Shown piece by piece: positions 23,118-33,142 of a stretch of 64,000 nucleotides of DNA (position 1 is its first letter; each line of letters starts with the position of its first letter). Below the pieces are notes generated by a model, which was not told where the DNA came from, searched no databases, and saw only the letters and a list, made by a program, of their open reading frames with translations. Origin of the DNA: Ascidia mentula (lineage: Eukaryota; Chordata; Ascidiacea; Phlebobranchia; Ascidiidae); NCBI GenBank assembly GCA_947561715.1, contig OX387204.1:9987001-10051000 (forward strand), read 5' to 3'. The position numbers were made by a program, and so were the translations under genes.

Positions 23118-23464
23118 TCACAATGTCAAAATATAGTGAAGATCTGCATAAATTTTCCTTGACGTTTTTTTTGCACCAGTTTTTTCCAGTGGAATGTATT
23201 TGTGACTTTTGTCCCGTTTATACCAAGTATGCGGCAAGGCCAAAAATGCTTCCGAAATAAGTATATCGATTTCATGTGCTGTTGCATCTCTGTTAATGCG
23301 AAGCTCTTTCCAGGATTCTGAAACAAAGATGTATACAATTGTAATAAAAAAATTATCATTTTAAATGGAGTCTCACTTGTTCCTTTTTGATAAACTGTAA
23401 TTTTGTATGGTGGTCCTTTTCTTGTCCTGGCAACAGGATTATACTGAAACATTCTCAGCCTGAA
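23118..23464 (-). CDS. Two putative exons of an unrecognised gene, 59-bp intron
   Basis: Exon 1 (23464-23377, minus) follows a possible acceptor (tgttcag) and reads LRMFQYNPVARTRKGPPYKI. It ends at a good donor (caa|gtgaga). The intron 23376-23318 is 59 bp and ends tttgtttcag. Exon 2 (23317-23118) continues in frame with SWKELRINRDATAHEIDILI and runs 200 bp to a TGA. The frame stays open across the splice, and both splice sites are good, which supports a real exon pair. I do not recognise the domain. It may be the upstream part of the HECT-like gene at 20175-20888, in which case exon 2 would need another donor before its stop. Confidence 0.45.
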
Positions 23465-24381
23465 CATGCAATGAAGTCACTGTTATGGCATACAAATTGC
23501 TCATGAACTACAATGACTTGTATATAGTTACAGTTGTTTGTTGCTGCAGTTGTAGCGAACATGTTAATATTTCATTTGTAAAACATATAATTGTGACTTG
23601 GATTCTAAAACAAAAGAGCCGTAAATGCCATGAAGCATGGTTTCAATTTTCCCCCTGACACGTTATAGGAGGTTGTTGTCATTGTTTTAGTGCATGCCTT
23701 GTTACAGTTGCATGTCACTGCAAAACCAGTTTCTAACACTGTATAACCTGGCAAGTCAAATATATAAGTAAAATGCCTTTTTTTTCTTATATATATTGTG
23801 CCTGTGTTTTGTTACATTGTCGATGGCAAGATGTTTGGCGATGGAAAAGGAACAGTGTTGGTCACGACGAACTGACTTGTTGTGATGATGTAATAAAATA
23901 ACTTGGCAAAAGACTGCACAGTTACTCTGAACAGCATTCAGTAGAAAAACCTTCTGATATGGAGCAGATAGGAACAATATATAGCCTGTCCTATACTACA
24001 CCAATTCAACTAGGCAAAAATGCTTTAAATTCTACACTTGATTTAAGGAAAAACATTAAAATTCTACTAGAAATAGTATCTGCTGAATTAACATGACCTT
24101 TGAACAAAGGCTTCATTATTGTTCCCCGATCGCGCCTCATCCATTAGCCGTCGAACTTCTCTGCGAAAATTCTTTTTTCAAGTGGGTCTGTAGGTACCTT
24201 TAACGAAAATACGACGAGATGCAGTAGGTTTTATAATGTGATGAAGCGAAGGGATGAACAACATACATTAAAATGATTACAGTTCAACATAAAAAACTAT
24301 GTCAACATAAATAAGTTCGTTTCCCGCGAAACCTTTCAGGAAAAACGTGGTCTTCTAAATCTGCTGAATAATGTTCAATTT
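23465..24381. other. Spacer, nothing recognised
   Basis: AT-rich DNA up to the left end of the palindromic element. Only short frames are present. Confidence 0.45.
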
Positions 24382-26380
24382 CACCCCATTAGTCGACAAT
24401 TAGTCGTTAGATAGCGCACGTTAGCTGACACAATTAGCGATTTAAAGCGGGAAAATAGAATCTATCGCTCTATTGTTGGACGCTATCACCGTTTCGTGTT
24501 CTATTTTACTAATGGTCAACGGTCATATCTGTGGATGTGTAATGCAATAATATTGGCGATGAATTAATTCAGGTAATTCAACCCTTAAATTAAAATAACA
24601 GATATAACGTGGAACTGGCAAGTATAAGAGCGCATAAACCATGTAAAAAATATACATGGTATTCTCATGTATCGACTGTTTCACCTCGTGATAGGGCACT
24701 AATATTTTCATTGGAAAATATAAAACAACTTCCTGGAAAAGTCATAGGTAGCTTAAACTGCCATATGGAGGATATTAAAGAAGGATTCCAGGTATATATG
24801 TATCTACTTTTATTGTTATTGTGCTGAAAAGAGTTGGGATTGACACTACATTGCAACTGAGTGTATTTTTTATTATAATTGAAAAAAACCATTTTTGCTA
24901 CTCTTTCAGCCCACATATGGTCAAACAAGGGGCCAATAATGTGTCTCACAGACCAACAGTCTGCAAATAGAGAGTTGCAGCCCAAATTTGAATCATAAAA
25001 CCATAACCATCTATCCACTTGGGTTGCTAATTAGATGTAAATGCAATGATGTTTTTTTACAGTATCCCAATGCTTACATATGCGAAAGTCTTAGTGTTGT
25101 CAATATTGCAGAACAGTCAGTTAATTTTTCTTACTATTTAACCTTTGTAATATGTAGGTCACCATCAATTTTGACAATAGTTGGTGATCGAAACGTTGTT
25201 TGGAGCTGCATTATGTTTATTCTTCCTTGAGCATCAGCTGTTTTGGGCCTGGGTGGACAAGAACAAACAAGCTTAGAAAATTGTGGTAATTATGTTGCTA
25301 AAAGTTGTAATGTAAATTTGATATCAGTACCTCATAATACATATTTACAGTGCATGTATAATTTAGGCTTGATATTTTTTGCGTGGTACAAGTACAATTG
25401 TTATTGAGACTGGCATAAATGTGGCCAAGTCTTGGTTCATTTTTTTTCTAATTTGTGCACGATAATACTGTACAAGTATTTTGTTCTATTGCTATTTTTT
25501 GTTACTTAAAGGAAAATATAATTTTACTGTCATATAGATTTTGAGTTTTCATACAATGGCTGTGAACCGAATTTGTTAATTTAAAGTTACCATTTTGTTA
25601 ACCTCTTTTCTGTAAATACGTATAATTTTGCTAATCAACTGATATGTAGTAAAATATATATTTAAATAAATCTAATGCCTGAACAAAAATTAGAAAAATT
25701 CGTTACTTGTTAACAGCATAGGCCTTTGATAATGTTAGCTTTCACAAATTATAATTTTATGCACATGTTCAAATACTTTTTGCAAACATGTTTGGCAGGG
25801 AATTAATGTCTGTTAATAATAAGGAAACATGGGGAAAGAAAAGCTCAAATGGAAGCATTTTTTTTTTAAATACTGATCTAGTGCTGTAGACAAGAAGAGC
25901 CACAATCAAGTGCCAACTATATTTCACATACTGGTGGAAGTAAAAAATAAAAAACCTATGTTGCTACAAAGTTAAATTACCTCTATTGAAATAAAATCAT
26001 GTGTATTTTGCGCAACAAAACACAAAGAAATGGGCACCGATAAAACCATAGGTTATCGAGTCAGGTATCCTTTATTAATCCCACTGTATTTAACACTAAT
26101 TATTTTAGGTGGTCAAGCAATAGATGGTCGGCTAGCTGAAAGCCCGTGCCACACAACTACAAATATAAGAAGGGAAGTTTAGCAGCATTTGAAATGAAGT
26201 GTGCCCTGAGGCGGGATATTTCATAATTTGGCAATTCAAATCATATTAAAAAAATACCAGCTGCAACTCCAAACACAGCTTTTCCGCAAGCAGCACAGGG
26301 CAACAATTAACATGAAAACAATGGAGGAAATGGGAATTGTAAAGCAGGAGGAGTACCAAGCTTTCAAATGCATGTGAATT
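24382..26380 (+). repeat. Left arm of the palindromic element
   Basis: Inverted complement of about 29046-30940. It contains an exon-like open stretch (24601-24811) with an acceptor (aataacag) and a donor (ttccag|gtatat). Further inward both arms share ggtggtcaagcaatagatgg and a polypyrimidine-AG before it, again exon-like. Divergence rises toward the centre. Confidence 0.75.
24601..24791 (+). pseudogene. Exon-like segment in left arm, unknown product
   Basis: Between a possible acceptor and the donor at ttccag|gtatat lies an open frame with ELASIRAHKPCKKYTW and NIKQLPGKVIGSLNCHMEDI. The copy in the right arm differs by only three residues here. It has no ATG (the apparent start is GTG). The next candidate exon (after tttcag near 24909) meets a stop after nine codons. 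I cannot assign a family. Confidence 0.3.
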
Positions 26381-27186
26381 TCCCACAACCCAATGGATTA
26401 ACCGAGTTCTACTGTATGCGTAATGAGTATTTACTTTATGTTGTTTATGTGGCAGTAGTAGTGGTGGGATTAAGCCGATTCCTGCAAACCTGTTCTTGAA
26501 ATTGTAATGACCTCCGTAAATCAGTTATCCCGGTTAGGAAGCGTATGTACAGGCCTATGTTTCACTTTATGTATTGTATTCTGACTGCTAATTACATGCT
26601 ATTGATAGCTTACAACTTAGGAGCACGTGTGTTTACAACGTATTGTGCAGAGACAATACATTAGAACTCGTATATAACCTATGGCATAGTGAAAGAATCC
26701 CACTACTGGTCAATAACAATAATTTTCGTCGAAATTGGCATTTTTTTTTATTGAATAGGTTTCGTTTTTCGGTGTCTATTTACATGTTTAATGCATTTGC
26801 TATTCTGCACGCTTACTCCGTGCTTTTGTTGTCAACAGATGTTAAAAATGCTTCGGAAAACGTGCCTAAAATCTTTTGCCGGCAAGGTTTTTAACCCTTT
26901 TTTGTCGTTTTGTAAATTTATAATATGTGCAACTGTTGTTTAGTATCGCTGACGCTGCTTTCTATTTGAACAAGAAAATCGAGCGATATTGTTGTGTGTT
27001 CAAATCTTCATCAAATTGTGCCTGGGTCTTCGAATATTATATACACAGAATTTCCCAGCACTGGCTGTTGCGACGCCATTGGTATCAGTGAAACCTGTTG
27101 ACTGAACAACTCCTATTTTTTTGTAAATTATGGTTTACGTGATAAGCAAGGGACAATGGGCAAGTGTTCATGCGCTTCAGTTTCCT

Positions 27187-28425
27187 GCATAAAATTTGCG
27201 GAATTAAAATGAAAACGGCTTATTAGGACAACTCGAATTTCCTTGTAGTTTGTGTTTTAAAAATTTCAAGCTAATTGAGTAATAAACAAGAAAACTATAG
27301 TGTCACATTATGATTGCATAAAGGGGCATGACCATTGAGGGTTAGCCTGCTTCGGAAGACAGTAGGCAAGCGCTACGCGCTTCTGTCTCATGCATAAAAT
27401 TAACAGCGTTTAAACGAAAACGGTTTGGTAGAACAACTCGAATTACCTTGTAGTTTATGTGTTGAAAGTTTCAAGCTAATTGAGTAATAAACAAGAAAAC
27501 TATAGCGTCACATCATGGTTGCATAAAGGGGCATGACCATTGAGGGTTAGCCTGCTTCGGAAGACAGTAGGCAACGCTGCGCGCTTCTGTCTCATGCATA
27601 AAATTGAGAACGTTTAAATAAAAATTGTTGGGTAGGACAACTCGAATTGCCTTGTAGTTTATGTGTTGAAAGTTTCAAGCTAATTGAGTTATAAACAAGA
27701 AAACTATAGCGTCACATCATCGTTGCATAAAGGGGCATGACCATTGAGGGTTAGCCTGTTTCGGCAGACAGCAAGCAAGTGCTGTGCGCTTCTGTCTCAT
27801 GCATAAAATTAACAGCGTTTAAACGAAAACGGTTTGGTAGGACAACTCGAATTACCTTGTAGTTTATGTGTTGAAAGTTTCAAGCTAATTGAGTAATAAA
27901 CAAGAAAACTATAGTGTCACATCATGGTTGCATAAAGGGGCATGACCATTGAGGATTAGCCTGCTTCGGAAGACAGTAGGCAAGCGCTGCGCGCTTCTGT
28001 CTCCCGCATAAAATTAACAGCGTTTAAACGAAAACGGTTTGGTAGGACAACTCGAATTACCTTGTAGTTTATGTGTTGAAAGTTTCAAGCTAATTGACTA
28101 ATAAACAAGAAAACTACAGCGTCACATCATGGTTGCATAAAGGGGCATGACCATTGAGGGTTAGCCTGTTTCGGCAGACAGCAAGCAAGTGCTGCGCGCT
28201 TCTGTCTCATGCATAAAATTAACAGCGTTTATACGAAAACGGTTTGGTAGGACAACTCGAATTACCTTGTAGTTCATGTGTTAACAATTTCAAGCCAGTT
28301 GAGTAGGAAACAAGAAAACTAGAGTGTCACATCATGGTTGCATAAAGGGGCATGACCATTTAGGGTTAGCCTGTTTCGGTGGGCTGTAGGCAAATGCTGC
28401 GCGCTTTTGTCGCTTGCATAAAATA
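27187..28425 (+). repeat. 205-bp tandem array, six copies, in the palindrome loop
   Basis: The marker gcataaaatt recurs at 27187, 27392, 27596, 27801, 28006 and 28211, with a last partial at 28416, a period of 204-205 bp. Each unit carries ggacaactcgaattaccttg, aagtttcaagctaattgag and ggggcatgaccattgaggg. Copies are about 90-95% alike by eye; the outer ones are more diverged. Confidence 0.93.
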
Positions 28426-29045
28426 ACATTATTCTTTTGCGTTGTTCACAAATGAGGTGAGCGATTTTGGGGTGCTTTATTTTCGATGCTCGGGGATTAG
28501 TACGAACTGCGAAGTTACAAACCACATTAAAATCTTTACTTCAACATCCTTTGTGTGTCTATTGTTGTTGTTTGTGACGTGAATATCGATAACAATGATG
28601 ATTATGAAAATAATATGCAGAAATAATTTGTGTCACACTGTCACTTTCGTTGGTACTGGTAGGGCCAATACATTCTACTTTTCTGTCCAGTGTTTGTTTT
28701 ATCCAATTTGTAAAGCAACAACGTTTAGTAGTCAAAATGATTTATTGTGAAACAAGTGTAAAGCTGCAAACATGTCACTGCCGAAACAGATGTAACCTGA
28801 AATGAATTTTCTCCTGCTAATCAATACAAATGCACGTCTGAAAGAGGAACAAACTAATTTTAAACACTGCTTTAAAATTAGCGAAGGCACAATTACAATA
28901 ATACAACTAACACAAATTCTTATCCTCAGATTACAGTACTACATTCAAATGTTGCACTATCAGGAAATAAAATATCACATACATCTGTTTTGCATATACA
29001 TATCGAAGAGCAGTTAAACACACACATTAGTATGTTTTTTTTCAC

Positions 29046-30940
29046 ATTCATTTAAAAGCTTTGGTACAAATCCTGCTTTATAATTCCCATTTCCTTCAAT
29101 GCTTTCATGTTACTAGTTGGCCTGAACTACTTGTGGAAAAGCTGTTCTTGAAGTTACATCTGGTATTTTTCACTACACATAAATTGCAAAAATTATCGAA
29201 TATTCTGCATCAGGAACACACTTCCATTTAAATTTTCTACTGAACCTTCCTTCTTATATTTGTAGTTGACCATCTATTGCTTGACCACCTGAAAATAAAC
29301 CTTGTGGTTTTATCGGTGCCCATGCCATTTTATTTCTTGTGTATATGTTTTTACATTTGTTTAGTAGCACAAAATACACATGATTTTTTTCCAATATTGG
29401 TGTATAGTATAAAAACTAGGATACTATGGATTAAAAAGCCCTCCAATTTTTACTTAACCTTGCTCATGTACCAACATAGCTCATTTCAATGCACACTTAC
29501 CAATGAGTGAAATATAGCTGGTGGCTGTTCTTTGTTGTCTACAGCATTTTCTAAGAAATGATTGCATCCCACGTGTTTCCTAAAACATATTTTTTACATC
29601 ATTTGGCTCATAGCCATCATAAAAAAAAATTAATTAATATAAGACTCAAAATTGATCCAATCCGTGCAACAGTAAAATCATAACTTAATAATCTGTTCTT
29701 CTGGCATATATAAAACGTAACTTTATTCACCGACGTTTCGCCTGTTATTCAACAAGGCTTCCTCAAGGTGTAAAATCATATTTGCCTCAAGTATCAAAAT
29801 ATACAACAAAAACTACCAATAAAACAAAATATTTCCACAGGATGATCGTGCACAAATTAGTGACCTATCACAATCCCACCTGGAAATAAACCAAGGCCAC
29901 AATTATGCCAGGCTGAATACCAATTGTAGTTCGCAAAAAATATCAAGCCTTAATTAAAGAAGAATACATGCACAGTAAATTTATTTTATGAGGTACTGAT
30001 ATCAAATTTAGTTTACAACTTTTAGCAACAGAATTACCACAATTTTCTAAGCTTGTTTGTTCTTGTCCATACAGGCCCAAAACAGCTGATGCTTAAGGAA
30101 GAACAAACATAATGCAGCTCCAAACAACGTTTCCATCACAAACTATTGTCAAAATTGATGGTGACCTACATATTACAAAGGTTAACAATAAGAAAAATTA
30201 ACTAACTGTTCTGCAATATTGCCAACACTAAGACTTTCGCACATGTGAACATTGGGATACTGTAAAAAAACATCATTGCATTTACATCTAATTAGCAACC
30301 CAAGTGGATAGATGGTTATGGTTTTATGATTCAAATTTGGGCTGCAACTCTCTATTTGCAGACTGTTGGTCTGTGAGACACATTATTGGCCCCTTGTTTG
30401 ACCATACATAGGCTGAAAGAGTAGCAAAAATGCTTTTTTTCAATTGTAATAAAAAATACACTCAGTTGCAATGTAGTGTCAATCCCAACTCTTTTCAGCA
30501 CAATAACAATAAAAGTAGATACATATATACCTGGAATCCTTCTTTAATATCCTCCATATGGCAGTTTAAGCTACCTATGACTTTTCCAGGAAGTTGATTT
30601 ATATTTTCCAATGAAAATGTTAGTGCCCTATCACGAGGTGAAACAGTCGATACATGAGAATGCCATGTATATTTTTTACATGGTTTATGCGCTCTTATAC
30701 TTGCCAGTTCCACGTTATATCTGTTATTTTAATTTAAGGGTTGAATTACCTGAATTAATTCATCGGCAATATTATTGCATTACACATCCACAGATATGAC
30801 CGTTGACCATTAGTAAAATAGAACACGAAACGGTGATAGCGTCCAACAATAGAGCGATAGATTCTATTTTCCCGCTTTAAATCGCTAATTGTGTCATCTA
30901 ACGAGCGCTATCTAACGACTAATTGTCGACTAATGGGGTG
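29046..30940 (-). repeat. Right arm of the palindromic element
   Basis: Inverted complement of the left arm. It has one clear extra block relative to the left arm, the hammerhead-like motif at 29704-29769. Its exon-like segment (30529-30719, minus) encodes almost the same peptide as the left arm. Confidence 0.75.
29714..29769 (-). ncRNA. Hammerhead-ribozyme-like motif, copy 1
   Basis: On the minus strand: cttgaggaa, a 4-bp stem gcct...aggc closed by a loop, then gcgaaacgtc. This is the layout CUGANGA - stem II - GAAA - C - GUC of the short-stem-III hammerheads found in Penelope-like and related retroelements. The first core base appears as U rather than C, which would weaken or abolish cleavage. 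The same block lies at 41755-41810. It is a short insertion in the right arm only. Confidence 0.4.
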
Positions 30941-31009
30941 TCAATTTCCCGCCAGGGTTAAAGGTTACCAACGTGACAAAACGCACCAGAAGAGTCACAA
31001 TGAATACGT
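30941..31009. other. Junction between palindromic element and minisatellite
   Basis: A short unique-looking stretch that begins with the tcaattt duplication. Confidence 0.4.
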
Positions 31010-31345
31010 TCGTTAAATAAGCAACATGTTCGTTATTTAAGCAACATGTTCGTCAAATAGGCAACATGTTGTTTAGGCAGACTTTTGACCCTTTTGGCTG
31101 ACCACGGTCGCCTTCTAGCAACGTCTCATTTAACACGTTGCTTATTTAACCAACATATGTTGCTTATTTAACCAACATGTTGCTTATTTAACCAACATGT
31201 TGCTTATTTAACCAACATGTTGCTTAAATAAGCAACGTGTGAATTTTGACCCTTCTGGCGCCAACCAACACGTTGCTTAATAAGCAACATAGCCTATGTT
31301 GGTTAAATAAGTAGCCTAGCATGTTGGTTAAATAACCAAAGAGAC
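31010..31345. repeat. 20-bp palindrome-rich minisatellite
   Basis: Copies of caacatgttgcttatttaac repeat head to tail at about 31152-31225. They are flanked by inverted and variant copies (gcaacatgttcgttatttaa, gttggttaaataagtagcc). Each unit contains the palindrome caacatgttg, so single strands could form many small hairpins. Related sequence closes the inverted copy near 42300-42340. Confidence 0.85.
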
Positions 31346-31349
31346 GCTA

Positions 31350-32504
31350 GTCGACAAAACTTCAAACGCACATAACTCTGCCGTTACTCGTGGGATTTCG
31401 ATAATTTCTGGGCAAGATGCATAGATTGACACAACATTTATGAAAAAATTAACAATTTCGAACGAATTTTGTGAAGCATATTAATAAGCATTGTCATAAA
31501 TCAGCTATAACTTCTTTCATGGGTCGACAGGAAAAATAATTCAACCACCGTTGGAAAGCCCTTTAAAATCCCTTTACAGCGATACCTAACTTGTGCGATT
31601 TCGTGGGGGAAATATGTTTGCCAACTGAATATTAAGTATGACTGTCATAACAGGAATCAGTCTTTTGCTTATAACTTTGGCTACAGTTCGACGAGAAAGA
31701 CATTCTACTGCCATTGCAAAGCTTACACAAATACCTTTCCAACGATACCAAACTTGTCTTCTCATTCACGGGGGCTATAGGCTATGTTTACCGGCCGAAT
31801 ATTGTATATAACCACGGCCCAAAAAAACAGTTTTTCGCTCATAACTTTTTTTGTAGGCACAACAGGAAAAATAATGTCACCACCATTGCAAAGCTCATTG
31901 AAAAACCTTTCCAACAATACCAAACTTGTCTTCTCATTAGTGGGGGAAATATGTTTACCGACCGAATATTAATTATGACCGTCATAAAAAAATCAATCTT
32001 TCACTTGTAACTTTGGCTACAGTTCGACAGGAAAAACAATTCTACTACCATTGCAAAGCTTACACAAATACCTTTCCAACGATACTGTAGCATTACGCAA
32101 TTTACAATACCAAACTTGTCTTTTCAATCGTGGGGGAAATATGTTTACCAGCCGAATATTGTTCATAACCACGGCCCCCAAAAAACAGTTTTCCGCTCAT
32201 AACTTTTTTCTTGGCCCAAAAATAATTTTACCACCATTGTAAAGCTCATTGAAAAACTTTTCCAACGGTACCAAACTTGTCTTCTCATTAGTGGGGAAAA
32301 TATGTTTACCGACTGAATATTAATTATGACCGTTGTACAAAAATCAGCTTTTTACTTGTAACTTTTGCTACAGTTCGACGGGAAAGACAATTCTACCACC
32401 ATTGCAAAGCTTGCACAAATACCTTTTTAACGATACTAAACTTGTATTTTCATTCGCGGGGCTTATGTGTTTACCGGCCGAATATTGTTCATAACCTCGC
32501 CCCC
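31350..32504. repeat. 160-190-bp satellite array, part 1
   Basis: The marker aaacttgtcttctcatt and variants recur at about 31588, 31748, 31919, 32109, 32271 and 32438. Each unit holds tttaccg-ccgaatatt and gctacagttcgac or gctcataactttttt. Two monomer types alternate, giving a roughly 330-bp higher-order unit. Element C interrupts the array at 32504; it continues at 39861. Confidence 0.85.
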
Positions 32505-32876
32505 TGTAACATCGAAAATCACTCATGCACAACCCCTGCGTCACACAGTAAACATATAATTGTATTTCAACACAATATCAATTTTGCCTTGTATGTGACA
32601 TCATAATGCAAGAGAACTTTTTTCCTTCTGCCATGCTTCGTAAAACTTAGTTGTTAGGTACCACGTGTAGCGTGCTGAATTTTAATGTCAAGTTTATTTT
32701 ACTAAAGCTAGAGTTGCCTTGATTCTATTTGAATAAGGTTGAATAAGTTGCTGTAAGATATATTAATCGGATTGGTGTGTTGATGTTTCGTGTGATCTGG
32801 CTCAAAACTCCGGTAAGGGTATTTTTATTAACATTGCTTAACTGGAATCTTAGTGTACGTTTTCTTCACAGAAAAC

Positions 32877-32907
<31 letters not shown>

Positions 32908-33073
32908 TTGCTCGTATCCGTGTACGTGCTCGTGTTCCTATTCTTGCACGTGTACCTCGTACGTGTTGTCAAGTGCCTGTGCCCGTGTGGCAAATACACG
33001 CGTTTTTGGAAATTGACATTCCTTCTTGGTGTGACGACGGCGCGGTGCCAGACGCGCAAATTCTGCCGTTACA
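32505..33073 (+). repeat. Element C 5' LTR
   Basis: 569 bp from TGTAACATCG to CCGTTACA. It contains a short imperfect hexamer run (gttcgt, four copies and variants, near 32880-32910). It is followed by ttacagttttcggagtc, a candidate primer site that does not start with the usual TGG. Confidence 0.95.
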
Positions 33074-33142
33074 TTACAGTTTTCGGAGTCTTTCTGAAAC
33101 AAAGTTTCCAAGAAGTTCTACTTTTTGACGATCTGTGAAGAA

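Larger units (their letters stand above)
24382..30940. mobile_element. 6.56-kb palindromic (long inverted repeat) element
   Basis: The outer ends are identical inverted repeats starting caccccattagtcgac (24382, and inverted ending at 30940). The same seven bases, tcaattt, flank both ends, as expected of a target duplication. The arms run inward for about 2 kb (to about 26380 and from about 29046). They look about 98% identical over the first several hundred bp by eye and more diverged further in. The loop of about 2.7 kb contains a 205-bp tandem array. No transposase is recognised. This could be a large foldback DNA transposon; a 7-bp duplication fits few superfamilies well. Confidence 0.7.

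Noticed and set aside
24609..24827. 72-codon frame in the left palindrome arm as a complete gene
   Set aside because: No ATG, splice-like borders, and a stop soon after the next candidate exon. Kept as an exon-like segment only.
32777..33138. Small frames around the start of element C, repeated near 39564
   Set aside because: They lie in the LTR and depend on the hexamer run.
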